A program made the translations under genes and the position numbers. Positions 18,188 through 25,769 of a stretch of DNA of 64,000 nucleotides are shown in pieces (position 1 is the stretch's first letter; every line of letters starts with the position of its first letter). The stretch is from Rhizobiales bacterium GAS188 (GTDB lineage Bacteria > Pseudomonadota > Alphaproteobacteria > Rhizobiales > Beijerinckiaceae): the NCBI GenBank assembly GCA_900104855.1, contig FNSS01000001.1:2046001-2110000 (forward strand). Reading direction: 5' to 3'. The notes below the pieces were generated by a model. That model ran no database searches and was not told where the DNA came from. It saw only the letters and a list, made by a program, of their open reading frames with translations.

Positions 18188-19618
18188 TTAACTCGCATTG
18201 CTGAGCCGTTTGGCCGTGTTCTCGATGTGACTTCGGACAATCGTAGCCAAGGTATCAGATATCTCCCTCACTACGCCGTCTGTGCTCTCCTTCCAGTCGA
18301 ACTTGTACCAGCGCTGAACGGCTTTGGTACCGTCGACGTCGTACTTGCCGAAGTCGTGCAGCATGTGCTGGGTGGCAATTTCAAGCACATAGCAAATTTC
18401 AAGACTTGGCGCGCAGGTGATGACGAGAACGATGCGCTGAAGGGTGGAGAACTTCGGCGTTAAAGTGATGCGCAATTGTGCGCGCAACATCTTGCAGTTC
18501 AGCTCAAGGTTATACATTCTGACGTATTGTTCGTCGTCATACCAACCAGCAAGGGTTATTGCCATTGCTGAACCAAGCAACGGATTGGCCAGGCGACGCT
18601 CACGGGAAATTTCCGCGGTAACGAAGTTATCAGTGCGCTTCTCACGGGACAGGACTTCGATGATAAAGCGCTTTGCGGTCGGCTCCCGGAAATCGTCATG
18701 CTCGGCGAATTCGAGCTGGAAGAATTCGGCGAAGTCAGCCTTTGCCAGCCGATCTTTCAGGTTGTCGAAGAAAGTAGCGACAAAGGTGCTCATGAGCTCC
18801 GGCGTCACGAGTTTGGCCTCTGCCGAACTCAGAAGCCCCGCCAGCGTCGGCGGGGCTGCCGGTGGCGCGGTCTCGCTGACGGTCAACGCGGTCGTGGTTG
18901 CCGACTCGCGCTGCCTTAATGCTTCGCGCAGCTTGTCGAGCTTGTGTGCGTCGTCGGCGAACTGCTCGCGCCCGGTATATTGCGAGACAAAGAAGGGAAT
19001 TTGAGCATCATTGTCAATGAACTTATCGCGCAGCGCCGCGATCACGTCGGTGTAGTAGACGACGCCTTCGGTCTTGCTCAGGGCCGCATTGCGGAATTTT
19101 TGAGTGAACTGGCTCAGCGGATGGCCGGTGAGCGACGACTGGGTGTCGAGGCACGACGAGATTTGAATGAGGTTTTTGAAGCCTTGTCTGTTCTGCGTCG
19201 TGAGCCCGATCTCGGCCTTCACCAGATGTGTTCCTGAATTGCAAGCATCCGCGACTTTGATCACCAAATCCGCGTTGGCAAGGCGCAGGAACGTGTGGAG
19301 GTCGGTCGTGGACAGACCGGTTTCGTTCGGGCGGTTCGAATTGAAATCGGTCGCACAGTAAAAAAATTCGTCTTCGTATGAATAGCCGTGGCCGGTGTAA
19401 TAGAAGAAGAGCTCGGCGGGCGACTTGGTCTTGTCAACGGCGGCACGAATCTTCGCTTTCAGATCATTCGCATCCGCGTTCTCAATGATCTCGATCGTTT
19501 CATATTTCTCGGTGGCATCGAGCAGCTCACTCATCGCCACCACATCCGCCCTACAGCAGTCGAGCTTGGCGAGAGAGCAGTATTCTGTGTTACCGACGAG
19601 GATGGCGATGTTAGGCAT
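18188..19618 (-). CDS. Caspase-family protease (peptidase C14-like)
   Basis: The product is 476 aa. The N-terminal caspase domain (about 1-230) carries the His of the dyad in FFYYTGHG (H77) and the Cys in VADACNSGT (C126), with the usual opening strand IAILVGNTEY. The C-terminal half (about 260-476) is an unrecognised alpha/beta region that may sense a trigger or bind a partner. It has no signal peptide. Bacterial caspase-like proteases act in several immune systems by cleaving host or partner proteins. Its place between the trypsin-like protease and a small nuclease supports a defence role, which is inferred. The gene appears intact. Confidence 0.88.
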   Translation of the reverse strand: MPNIAILVGNTEYCSLAKLDCCRADVVAMSELLDATEKYETIEIIENADANDLKAKIRAAVDKTKSPAELFFYYTGHGYSYEDEFFYCATDFNSNRPNETGLSTTDLHTFLRLANADLVIKVADACNSGTHLVKAEIGLTTQNRQGFKNLIQISSCLDTQSSLTGHPLSQFTQKFRNAALSKTEGVVYYTDVIAALRDKFIDNDAQIPFFVSQYTGREQFADDAHKLDKLREALRQRESATTTALTVSETAPPAAPPTLAGLLSSAEAKLVTPELMSTFVATFFDNLKDRLAKADFAEFFQLEFAEHDDFREPTAKRFIIEVLSREKRTDNFVTAEISRERRLANPLLGSAMAITLAGWYDDEQYVRMYNLELNCKMLRAQLRITLTPKFSTLQRIVLVITCAPSLEICYVLEIATQHMLHDFGKYDVDGTKAVQRWYKFDWKESTDGVVREISDTLATIVRSHIENTAKRLSNAS

Positions 19619-19892
19619 GGCGTCACCGTGGGAGAAAGCCGGTCAAGCTACCGGGGGCGCAGGGCCGATAGAAGTAAGCCCCAAAGCGTCACCCCATCGA
19701 CAACCCGCAGCTTTGGCGGACCAATTAACACCTATACCGAATAAAACAAAATGGGGATTCCAAAGGTGACCGTGTGTCGGCCACCCCGCGCAATATGGGG
19801 CGCAGGAAGGCACGGTCCAGAGAGACTGCCGTCAGGCGCAGCGTTTCTCCTAGTCCCGCGCCGCCCTGCAGCACTGTCTGTGCGTCCAATCG

Positions 19893-20438
19893 TTAGATTC
19901 GCAAGAGTGCATAGCCCCAGGCTGCCTCACCGTCGCTATCGGAGCGCGACTTGACTATCTTCGTGTGGCATTTTTTTGCCCACGTAATAATCCTCGTCTC
20001 AACGGTGCTCTGCTGCGAGGCCGTAGTATGAACAAGAACATACCCAGATTTTGGACCGTGAGGTTTTCCGATAATATTTTGGAGCTTAAATACATCTTTG
20101 CTCATTAAACCGAAACCACCTGAGCGCTTGACTTCAATGGCCGCCCGAATGTCGGGTTTAGATTTGGCCCAGACTGATATATCCGGTCGAAATGCAAGAA
20201 AGGCGGGCCTTGGTCCTGGGATCTTGTCAATCCCAAGTTCGGCACGCTCCCGGGCAATCCGACTCAGCGCTGTATCTATGTAGACAGAAAAGTCCAACTT
20301 TTTATATATCTTCATCGCTATCTGGGTGGTGAGAAACGATTCCGGGGCATGCCAGAGCCAATAGCCAGTCATGTTTTCGTACTCTTTATGAGCAAAATCC
20401 ACCCCATCACATATTGCATTTTCTAAGGCATTGGCCAT
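19893..20438 (-). CDS. Small PD-(D/E)XK-like nuclease, hypothetical
   Basis: The product is 181 aa. A central D86 (FRPDISVWAK), then E102-V-K104 (AAIEVKRSGG), spaced as in restriction-type PD-(D/E)XK folds, suggests a nuclease core. The C-terminal strand is SGYVLVHTTA. The N-terminus is helical and aromatic (YWLWHAPESFL). Codon use and base composition are more AT-rich than the flanks (stretches such as CATTTTTTTGCC), a sign of recent transfer. No methyltransferase lies beside it. It may be a stand-alone restriction-like effector; the family is not recognised. Confidence 0.65.
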   Translation of the reverse strand: MANALENAICDGVDFAHKEYENMTGYWLWHAPESFLTTQIAMKIYKKLDFSVYIDTALSRIARERAELGIDKIPGPRPAFLAFRPDISVWAKSKPDIRAAIEVKRSGGFGLMSKDVFKLQNIIGKPHGPKSGYVLVHTTASQQSTVETRIITWAKKCHTKIVKSRSDSDGEAAWGYALLRI

Positions 20439-20575
20439 CGAACGTTCTCCCCTGCGTATGGAAGTTTCTGCCGAAACAACGCCCCGGCAATCCTCTAATT
20501 TTCACTCTAATCCCCGCGGAAGCCCACTGCAATATCTCAGAGCCTCTACTTCTACTCGATTATAGGATTTGTAGA

Positions 20576-20957
20576 GTCGAGGAAGGGCGCGGTAGCTTGG
20601 GCCATTCGGCATCGCCCCGTTTCCCTTCCCCGTTCATCAAACCGGACGTGCGGATTTCCCGCATCCAGCTTTCCGACAGCCTTCATTGCGGGCTCACGGC
20701 GGCGGCCTTTGGACGTGTGGTGAGTTGCTGCACGCCGAATGTCCCGAAGATCTCGCTCCAGGAGAAGGGCCGCGTCCCCCGTCGATCTTCCTTGTGCCGC
20801 TTGGCGAGGAAGCGTCTGACACGGTCGCAGACTTACCGATCAACCGCCCGATAGACCGAGGCCCTTGTGCCATAGCTGAAGTAGGCCGACCAGGCGGCAA
20901 GCAAGCCGTTCAGTCTGTTGCGCACTTGCGGCCATGAGCCCTTGTTGCCCGGATTTC
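20576..20957 (-). mobile_element. Decayed 3' end of a group II intron
   Basis: On the minus strand the sequence encodes the C-terminal part of an intron reverse transcriptase/maturase: RLNGLLAAWSAYFSYGT, then VYRAVDR, an in-frame stop, and VCDRVRRFLAKRHKEDRRGT ending TTRPKAAAVSPQ. After its stop comes a domain V-like hairpin (about 20640-20673; AGCTGGATGCGGGAAATCC...CGTCCGG). The 5' part is cut off by the GTGACAGTGCA repeat at 20958. The internal stop and truncation make it inactive. Confidence 0.78.
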
Positions 20958-20990
20958 CGGTGACAGTGCATTTAATTTTTGCATTCAGCG
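20958..20990 (+). repeat. GTGACAGTGCA-type repeat end
   Basis: CGGTGACAGTGCATTTAATT then TTTGCATTCAGCG. It forms the exact break point of the group II intron remnant, so the repeat or a rearrangement through it truncated the intron. Confidence 0.75.
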
Positions 20991-21000
20991 GCCCCTGCCG

Positions 21001-21038
21001 CGGCCCGGGATCGCCGAAGCGGCTGCGGGCCAGACGAG
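21001..21038. repeat. 38-bp sequence shared with 25671-25708
   Basis: It begins CGGCCCGGGATCGCCGAAGC. The two copies differ at one base (CGGCTGCGGG here, CGACTGCGGG there) and have unrelated right flanks. Probably debris of the same lost mobile element. No gene is seen in 20991-21292. Confidence 0.6.
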
Positions 21039-21183
21039 CTCGATAGCCCACCCCACACGATCGCTGTGTACGCTTCGCGACCGCCGTCGCCGACGACCAC
21101 GCAACACTCGCTACCGGGCGCCCGCTACGGCTTACCCGCGCCGGACTCGCGCCGGCTGGACCACGCCAGCTTCGCCAGGCTCT

Positions 21184-21201
21184 CTGACAGTGCACCTAAT
21201 T
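21184..21201 (+). repeat. Partial GTGACAGTGCA-type repeat
   Basis: CTGACAGTGCACCTAATT matches the left end of the family with a few changes. It lies 92 bp upstream of the first HNH gene; another member adjoins the 3' end of the second HNH gene. Confidence 0.55.
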
Positions 21202-21292
21202 CACCGGATGGCTCACGACGTACTGGCGCACTGCCGTCCGCTGAGGTAGGCACGGGGGCGTAGGTCTCGAAGAGGAGCGCTATACAAATTCC

Positions 21293-22192
21293 ATGGGGTT
21301 CGGGGTCTTCATCCACCGCTCAGATTCGATCTACGATGACAGCCCCGCTGAGCAATATCAGTTTCCTGGCCAGTATCTTCGTCGCGCCGAAGCCTGCATC
21401 GGCGACTGGATTATCTACTACGAGCCTCGCAAGGTAGCCGAGACGCGTGGCTACTTCGCCGTAGCGAAAGTCCAGCAGGTCATTTCCGATCCTGCGACGC
21501 CCCGTATGTACCTCGCCTTGATCGAACCTGGCAGCTACCTCGATTTCGCCAACCCCGTTCCGTTCAGCGGCCGCGATGGTGTCGTTGAGCGTGGTGTACT
21601 GAACCAGCAAGGACGGGTTTCCGGTCGCGCCCAATCGGCTGTCCGTCCGATCACTCCGAGCGACTTCAACCGCATCATCGCATTGGGCCTCGACCAGAGC
21701 GAGCCTTTGCTGCCGCGCGTCGACGAGGCAATTCCGTCTTTTGGCATCCAGGAAGAGCAGGTGCCGTTCGAATTCGAGCAGAACCGCGATCGAGTAAGCT
21801 ACATCACGTCGCGGATCGTGCGGGACCGTGTCTTCCGTCTGATCGTCTTACGGGCCTATGATGAACGCTGCGCGGTCACCGGGCTCAAGCTGATAAATGG
21901 GGGCGGTCGCGCAGAGGTCGCCGCCGCGCATATCCGACCGGTCGAAGCGAACGGTCCAGATACAGTGAGCAACGGGATTGCCCTTTCCGGAACAGCGCAT
22001 TGGATGTTCGATCGTGGACTGATCAGCTTGGCGGACGACTTCGCGATCCTCATCTCACGCCAGGTCAATGACCCGGATGGCGTACGGGCCTTTATCAACA
22101 AGACCGGTCGCGCGGTTGCGCCTCGGCGAGCTTTCGAACGCCCGCATCCTCATTTTCTGCAATGGCATCGCGAGCACTGTTTCAAGCAGTGA
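21293..22192 (+). CDS. HNH endonuclease with N-terminal PUA/EVE-like domain, paralogue 1
   Basis: The product is 299 aa. The C-terminal half is an HNH_2-type nuclease: C193 in DERCAVTGLK, H213 in AAHIRPVEA, N227 in VSNGIALS and H236 in TAHWMFDRGL. The N-terminal half (about 1-120, with GDWIIYYEPRK and GYFAVAKV) looks like a PUA/EVE/SRA-type reader fold, as in modification-dependent restriction enzymes. A role in cutting DNA with modified bases (type IV restriction) is inferred from that architecture. A close paralogue lies at 38310-39215. No methyltransferase accompanies either gene, which also fits type IV. Confidence 0.8.
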   Translation: MGFGVFIHRSDSIYDDSPAEQYQFPGQYLRRAEACIGDWIIYYEPRKVAETRGYFAVAKVQQVISDPATPRMYLALIEPGSYLDFANPVPFSGRDGVVERGVLNQQGRVSGRAQSAVRPITPSDFNRIIALGLDQSEPLLPRVDEAIPSFGIQEEQVPFEFEQNRDRVSYITSRIVRDRVFRLIVLRAYDERCAVTGLKLINGGGRAEVAAAHIRPVEANGPDTVSNGIALSGTAHWMFDRGLISLADDFAILISRQVNDPDGVRAFINKTGRAVAPRRAFERPHPHFLQWHREHCFKQ

Positions 22193-22261
22193 TCCGCCGC
22201 CCTCGGCTCCGTGGGTTCGCGTACCGATCGAGAATGGACGATGCCGCATGAGCAAGGCGTG

Positions 22262-22288
22262 ATTGTAGAGTCGAGGAAGCGCGCGGGG
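22262..22288 (-). repeat. Group II intron 3'-junction-like word
   Basis: GATTGTAGAGTCGAGGAAGC resembles 20568-20596 and 54663-54685. On the minus strand it is the CTTCCTCGACTCTACAA end that follows the intron remnant. It may be a scar or target sequence of the intron. Confidence 0.4.
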
Positions 22289-22408
22289 CAGCAATCGCCT
22301 CGGCACCAGGCGATCGTCGACTTCGTGGGCCGGTTGTGCTAGTCGAGTTGTGCATGTGCAGGTCTGTGGCGGCCTGCCGGTCCTTCGCGCTGCCCGTGGG
22401 CATGGGTC

Positions 22409-23218
22409 ATGACGGTCGAAGTCCGACTTACTGACCTCGAACGTAAGGTCGTCGCCCTCGAAGCCAGCGGCGGCGATTTCGCGCGACGGGTCGGCGAGGT
22501 CGAGCCCAAGCTTGCGGCGCTCGACTTAAGGGCGGCGAGCCTCGAAGCCCGGGCCGGCGCGCTGGAGGCCGGCGTGACGGCCTTGGCGCGTCCGGCGGCC
22601 ACACCGGCGGAGCCGACACCGGGCTTCTTCGATCGGGCCATGGCGGTCGGGGACCTGATCGGAAAGATCGTGATCCCGCTTGCCCTCGTGTGGTTCACCT
22701 GGGCCATCAAGGACTCGGTCGACGCCGCACTGAAGGAGCGCGAGCTCGACGTGACGGCCGGCAAATCGATGCAGCAGGCATTGGTGACCCTGCGGTCGAA
22801 GACCGGTCTCACTCAGGAGGCGGCCGACGCCTCAGCGCTCGTGCTTGCATCGATGGGGCGGCCCTCGATCATGCTGCTCATCCGGGAGTACGATGCCGGC
22901 ACGACGGAGGGGTCGGTGGCGGCCAGCAAGGCCTTCCTGGTGCTCGGAATGACCCACAGATCCGATCTGTGCGATGCCTTCGCCACCGTGCTGCGCGACA
23001 AAGGCGGCCGCTTCCGTATCCAGACGCATGCGGTGGCGGCCGCCAATCTCGGCCAAGCTCAGTGCCGGGAGCAGAAGGAGTTGCTGCAGACCGTCAGGCA
23101 GGACCTCGCGGGCCCTGCTTCATTATATGCGGGTAGATTCAGCCTCGAGCCGCAGCCGGAGTTCGTCAAGGATTTGCGCGAAAAGGTGGATCATGCGCTT
23201 ACCGTCCTGGCCCCGTGA
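22409..23218 (+). CDS. Coiled-coil inner-membrane protein, hypothetical
   Basis: The product is 269 aa. Residues about 5-65 form a heptad-rich coiled coil (VRLTDLERKVVALEASG), followed by a Pro/Ala linker. One membrane segment lies at about 85-104 (IGKIVIPLALVWFTWAI). The rest is a helical domain with three cysteines (about residues 179, 218 and others). The gene overlaps the next by 26 bp, so the two are translationally coupled. It is the first gene of a three-gene operon. I do not recognise the family. Confidence 0.75.
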   Translation: MTVEVRLTDLERKVVALEASGGDFARRVGEVEPKLAALDLRAASLEARAGALEAGVTALARPAATPAEPTPGFFDRAMAVGDLIGKIVIPLALVWFTWAIKDSVDAALKERELDVTAGKSMQQALVTLRSKTGLTQEAADASALVLASMGRPSIMLLIREYDAGTTEGSVAASKAFLVLGMTHRSDLCDAFATVLRDKGGRFRIQTHAVAAANLGQAQCREQKELLQTVRQDLAGPASLYAGRFSLEPQPEFVKDLREKVDHALTVLAP

Positions 23219-24035
23219 CCGCCGGTGCAGATGGCTGCTCGCCGCAAACATCGTCGCGGCGTCGCTCGCGCCCGCATCCGGACCCGCGCTCGCCCAGGGG
23301 AGCTGTCCCGGGATCAGCCCGTCGACCGAGCCGAAATTCGTGATCTCCCGGCTCGTCGCCGCCGGGCTGAAGGATGCCGACCAAATCAAGGCTGCGAATT
23401 ATGCCTATCAGGCCGCATTGCACCTTGCCGTGACGTTGTCGGCCGCATGGAACGTCCCCATCGATGTCGTGCAGTGTGGCCAGCGGGCGCCCAATGTCGA
23501 TGGCAGCGACTTCGCGCCGGACGTCGTCAGAGAGTTGAACGGCCGCAACGTCCTCTTCGAGATGTGGGGCAATCTCTCGACCAGCCAGGCCGGCGGCAAG
23601 GCGACAGCCGAGGGCCTCGTCGTCACCTTCGTGTTTCCGATGCTGAAGTCTGGCCCGCCATGGCCGCAGACGGCGCGGCTGACGCGCGCCTTCAAGGCAA
23701 AGGCCGTTCCGATGAAGGACATGTTCACGTCGATGTTCACGCAGGGGCGCCATTTCGAGGTCTTTGCCGCGGTGGCCTTCGGTATGACGGAAAGCCGCAA
23801 CAACCGCTTCGACAGCGCCCAGAAGGCGCTGTGCCAGGCGAGCCTCGCGTTGCAGCAATCGCGCGGGGATCCGATCTGGAGCGACCTCGGGCTCGATACC
23901 AAGACGCTCGGCCCGGCAATCGATGCCTTGCTGCAGAACAATATCGACGCCGCGAAGAAGGATACGAGCTATCGCGGAAGCCTCACCTCCCCGGCAACGC
24001 AGCCGGCCAGCGGGCGCATTTGCCCCAGTGCCTAG
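23193..24035 (+). CDS. Secreted hypothetical protein, second gene of the operon
   Basis: The product is 280 aa, starting at the ATG at 23193 (MRLPSWPRDRR). The basic N-terminus and hydrophobic core WLLAANIVAASLAPASG, ending ALA-QGS, form a signal peptide. The mature part has a strand-rich centre with NVLFEMWGNLSTSQAGG and LVVTFVFPML, and a C-terminal helical part. The WGNL...F motif recurs in the next gene (LIFLWGNLFEDEG), suggesting the two secreted proteins are distant relatives. The function is unknown; a periplasmic location is inferred. Confidence 0.75.
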   Translation: MRLPSWPRDRRCRWLLAANIVAASLAPASGPALAQGSCPGISPSTEPKFVISRLVAAGLKDADQIKAANYAYQAALHLAVTLSAAWNVPIDVVQCGQRAPNVDGSDFAPDVVRELNGRNVLFEMWGNLSTSQAGGKATAEGLVVTFVFPMLKSGPPWPQTARLTRAFKAKAVPMKDMFTSMFTQGRHFEVFAAVAFGMTESRNNRFDSAQKALCQASLALQQSRGDPIWSDLGLDTKTLGPAIDALLQNNIDAAKKDTSYRGSLTSPATQPASGRICPSA

Positions 24036-24036
24036 G

Positions 24037-25371
24037 ATGTCGCGAATGTACGCCAAGGCCCTTGCAACGATCGGCGCCTTGTTGCTCGTCATCTTCGGCG
24101 GCGCTACGCCGGCCGGCGCCGGCATGATCGGCGATTGCCGGGAACCGCAGCTCTTTCATGGCGCGGCCGTGAACACCGTTGTGCTGGGCTATCGCTATGC
24201 CGGGCGCGACGATCCGGCCCTCGTGGACGCAGCCGCGAAACTCGCGACGCTCATCCAGTTCGACACGCTGTTGTCGCAGCTCAAATACCGTAGCATCGCG
24301 GTGATTCAGCTGACGCGTCCGGCAGAAAACGACCCCTCGCTCGATCGAGCCTGCGCTCCCGAGGTGCTGGTTTCGCGCCTCGCCGATCAGCTCGAACCGG
24401 GCAACGCCTTGATCTTCCTGTGGGGAAATCTCTTCGAGGATGAGGGCTCGTTGTTCATTCAAAGCTTCGTCGCGACGAGGCGTGCCGGCCAAAGCGGAGA
24501 TTTCGCGTTCCGCTGGCGCGTGGGCGATCGCGATCATGCCTTCGCGGCCGGGCTGCCGGCCGATCGTGCGGCATTCGCCCCGCACGAGGTGCCGAGGTCG
24601 GAGCTCGAGAGGCTTGCCGAGGTCGATGCCAAGCTCGCGGTCGCCCGCAAGGAGCCGGACGCCCGCCTCCAGGGCGATGCGCTGGCGAGGGACCCGCACA
24701 GACCGCTCTCATTCTATATCGACGACGTGCGCGGCGGCTGGATGCACCTCAAATCGGTCGAGGGCGATGCGATCGGCTGGATCGACGCGGGACAGATGCA
24801 GCAGGAGTGGCCGCTTCGCCAGTTTCTTCCAGAGCTGAGCTTCGTGGAGGGGGCGGTGGGCTATTTCCTGCTTCAGATCGATCGTGCTCACGGCCGTCCG
24901 TTTCAGCCGAGAATAGCCGAGCTCGCCGACAGCGAGCTTCGCCGTTTCGCCGAAACCGCCGATCGTGTACGCGGCGCGTCGACCCTGGCGCTGGCGAGAG
25001 CCATGCAAGGGATCATGAGGGCCCTGCGCGGGGATATGCGCGAGCCGATTCCGCTGCTGCGCGAGACCTTCCAGGACATCGTGCAGCTGGTGCCGGGAAG
25101 CTCGCAGGCCCGCAATCTGAAGGCACTCGCCGATCTCCATGCCTGCTGCATCGCGGGGTCGACGGTTGTCGCCGCACAGAGCGTCATCGACCAGCTGGTC
25201 GATGCGCTCCGAGTCGATCCGACGGATGCTCGGACCTTGAGCAACCTGCAGAACCTCTACCTCGCCCTTGCCTCCTACGCGGGCCCCAATCCGCCGAAAC
25301 TGACGCGGCAGGAATTGACCGAGCGGGCGGCGCAGGTGGGCAGCGTGCGCGAGGCCCTCAGGCTGCCTTGA
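24037..25371 (+). CDS. Secreted hypothetical protein with helical repeat C-terminus
   Basis: The product is 444 aa, starting at the ATG at 24037, one base after the preceding stop. The signal peptide is residues about 1-27 (IGALLLVIFGGATPAGAG). The N-terminal domain contains LIFLWGNLFEDEGSLF, echoing the upstream gene. From about residue 300 the sequence is helical and TPR-like (LALARAMQGIMRALRGDM; PTDARTLSNLQNLYLALAS). Tight coupling with the two upstream genes suggests one envelope complex. The function is not recognised. Confidence 0.75.
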   Translation: MSRMYAKALATIGALLLVIFGGATPAGAGMIGDCREPQLFHGAAVNTVVLGYRYAGRDDPALVDAAAKLATLIQFDTLLSQLKYRSIAVIQLTRPAENDPSLDRACAPEVLVSRLADQLEPGNALIFLWGNLFEDEGSLFIQSFVATRRAGQSGDFAFRWRVGDRDHAFAAGLPADRAAFAPHEVPRSELERLAEVDAKLAVARKEPDARLQGDALARDPHRPLSFYIDDVRGGWMHLKSVEGDAIGWIDAGQMQQEWPLRQFLPELSFVEGAVGYFLLQIDRAHGRPFQPRIAELADSELRRFAETADRVRGASTLALARAMQGIMRALRGDMREPIPLLRETFQDIVQLVPGSSQARNLKALADLHACCIAGSTVVAAQSVIDQLVDALRVDPTDARTLSNLQNLYLALASYAGPNPPKLTRQELTERAAQVGSVREALRLP

Positions 25372-25769
25372 GCCGAAGGCAGGATGGGCGTTCGGCGCGC
25401 TGTTCGCCCCGTCGATCAGCACCGGCAGACCGGTCAGACACGGATTTACGGGTCGCGGTAGGGACGCTCATTGCTGAGCGCCCCCCGCACAGATCCCGGC
25501 GCTGTGTCCGGAGCATGCGTTGCTGCTCGCCTTCCCTCCGACCGGCCGCCTTCCCTCCACCGTCTCCGCCGCCGATGTCAGTCGGCTTTGTTCGAGGCTT
25601 CATCGGTACTACGCAGCCGTCCGACTCCTCGCCCGTTCCCCGACAGCTTCGTTTCCTCGACTTCCTGTCGCGGCCCGGGATCGCCGAAGCGACTGCGGGC
25701 CAGACGAGGTCTCCCAGGTTCCGACGCGATCCCTTCGCACGTGATGTGGCCTTCGACCCCGGCGGAGCG
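25372..25769. other. Gap holding mobile-element debris
   Basis: No credible gene is present. The stretch contains the 38-bp word shared with 21001-21038 (at 25671-25708) and a GC-rich segment with CTCATTGCTGAGCGCCCC that looks like intron or transposon debris. Its right edge joins the broken cyclase gene at about 25770. Confidence 0.45.

Noticed and set aside
18038-18463. A 141-codon plus-strand frame overlapping the caspase gene
   Set aside because: Most of it is antisense to the caspase C-terminus. The first 50 codons look protein-like but cannot be separated from chance.
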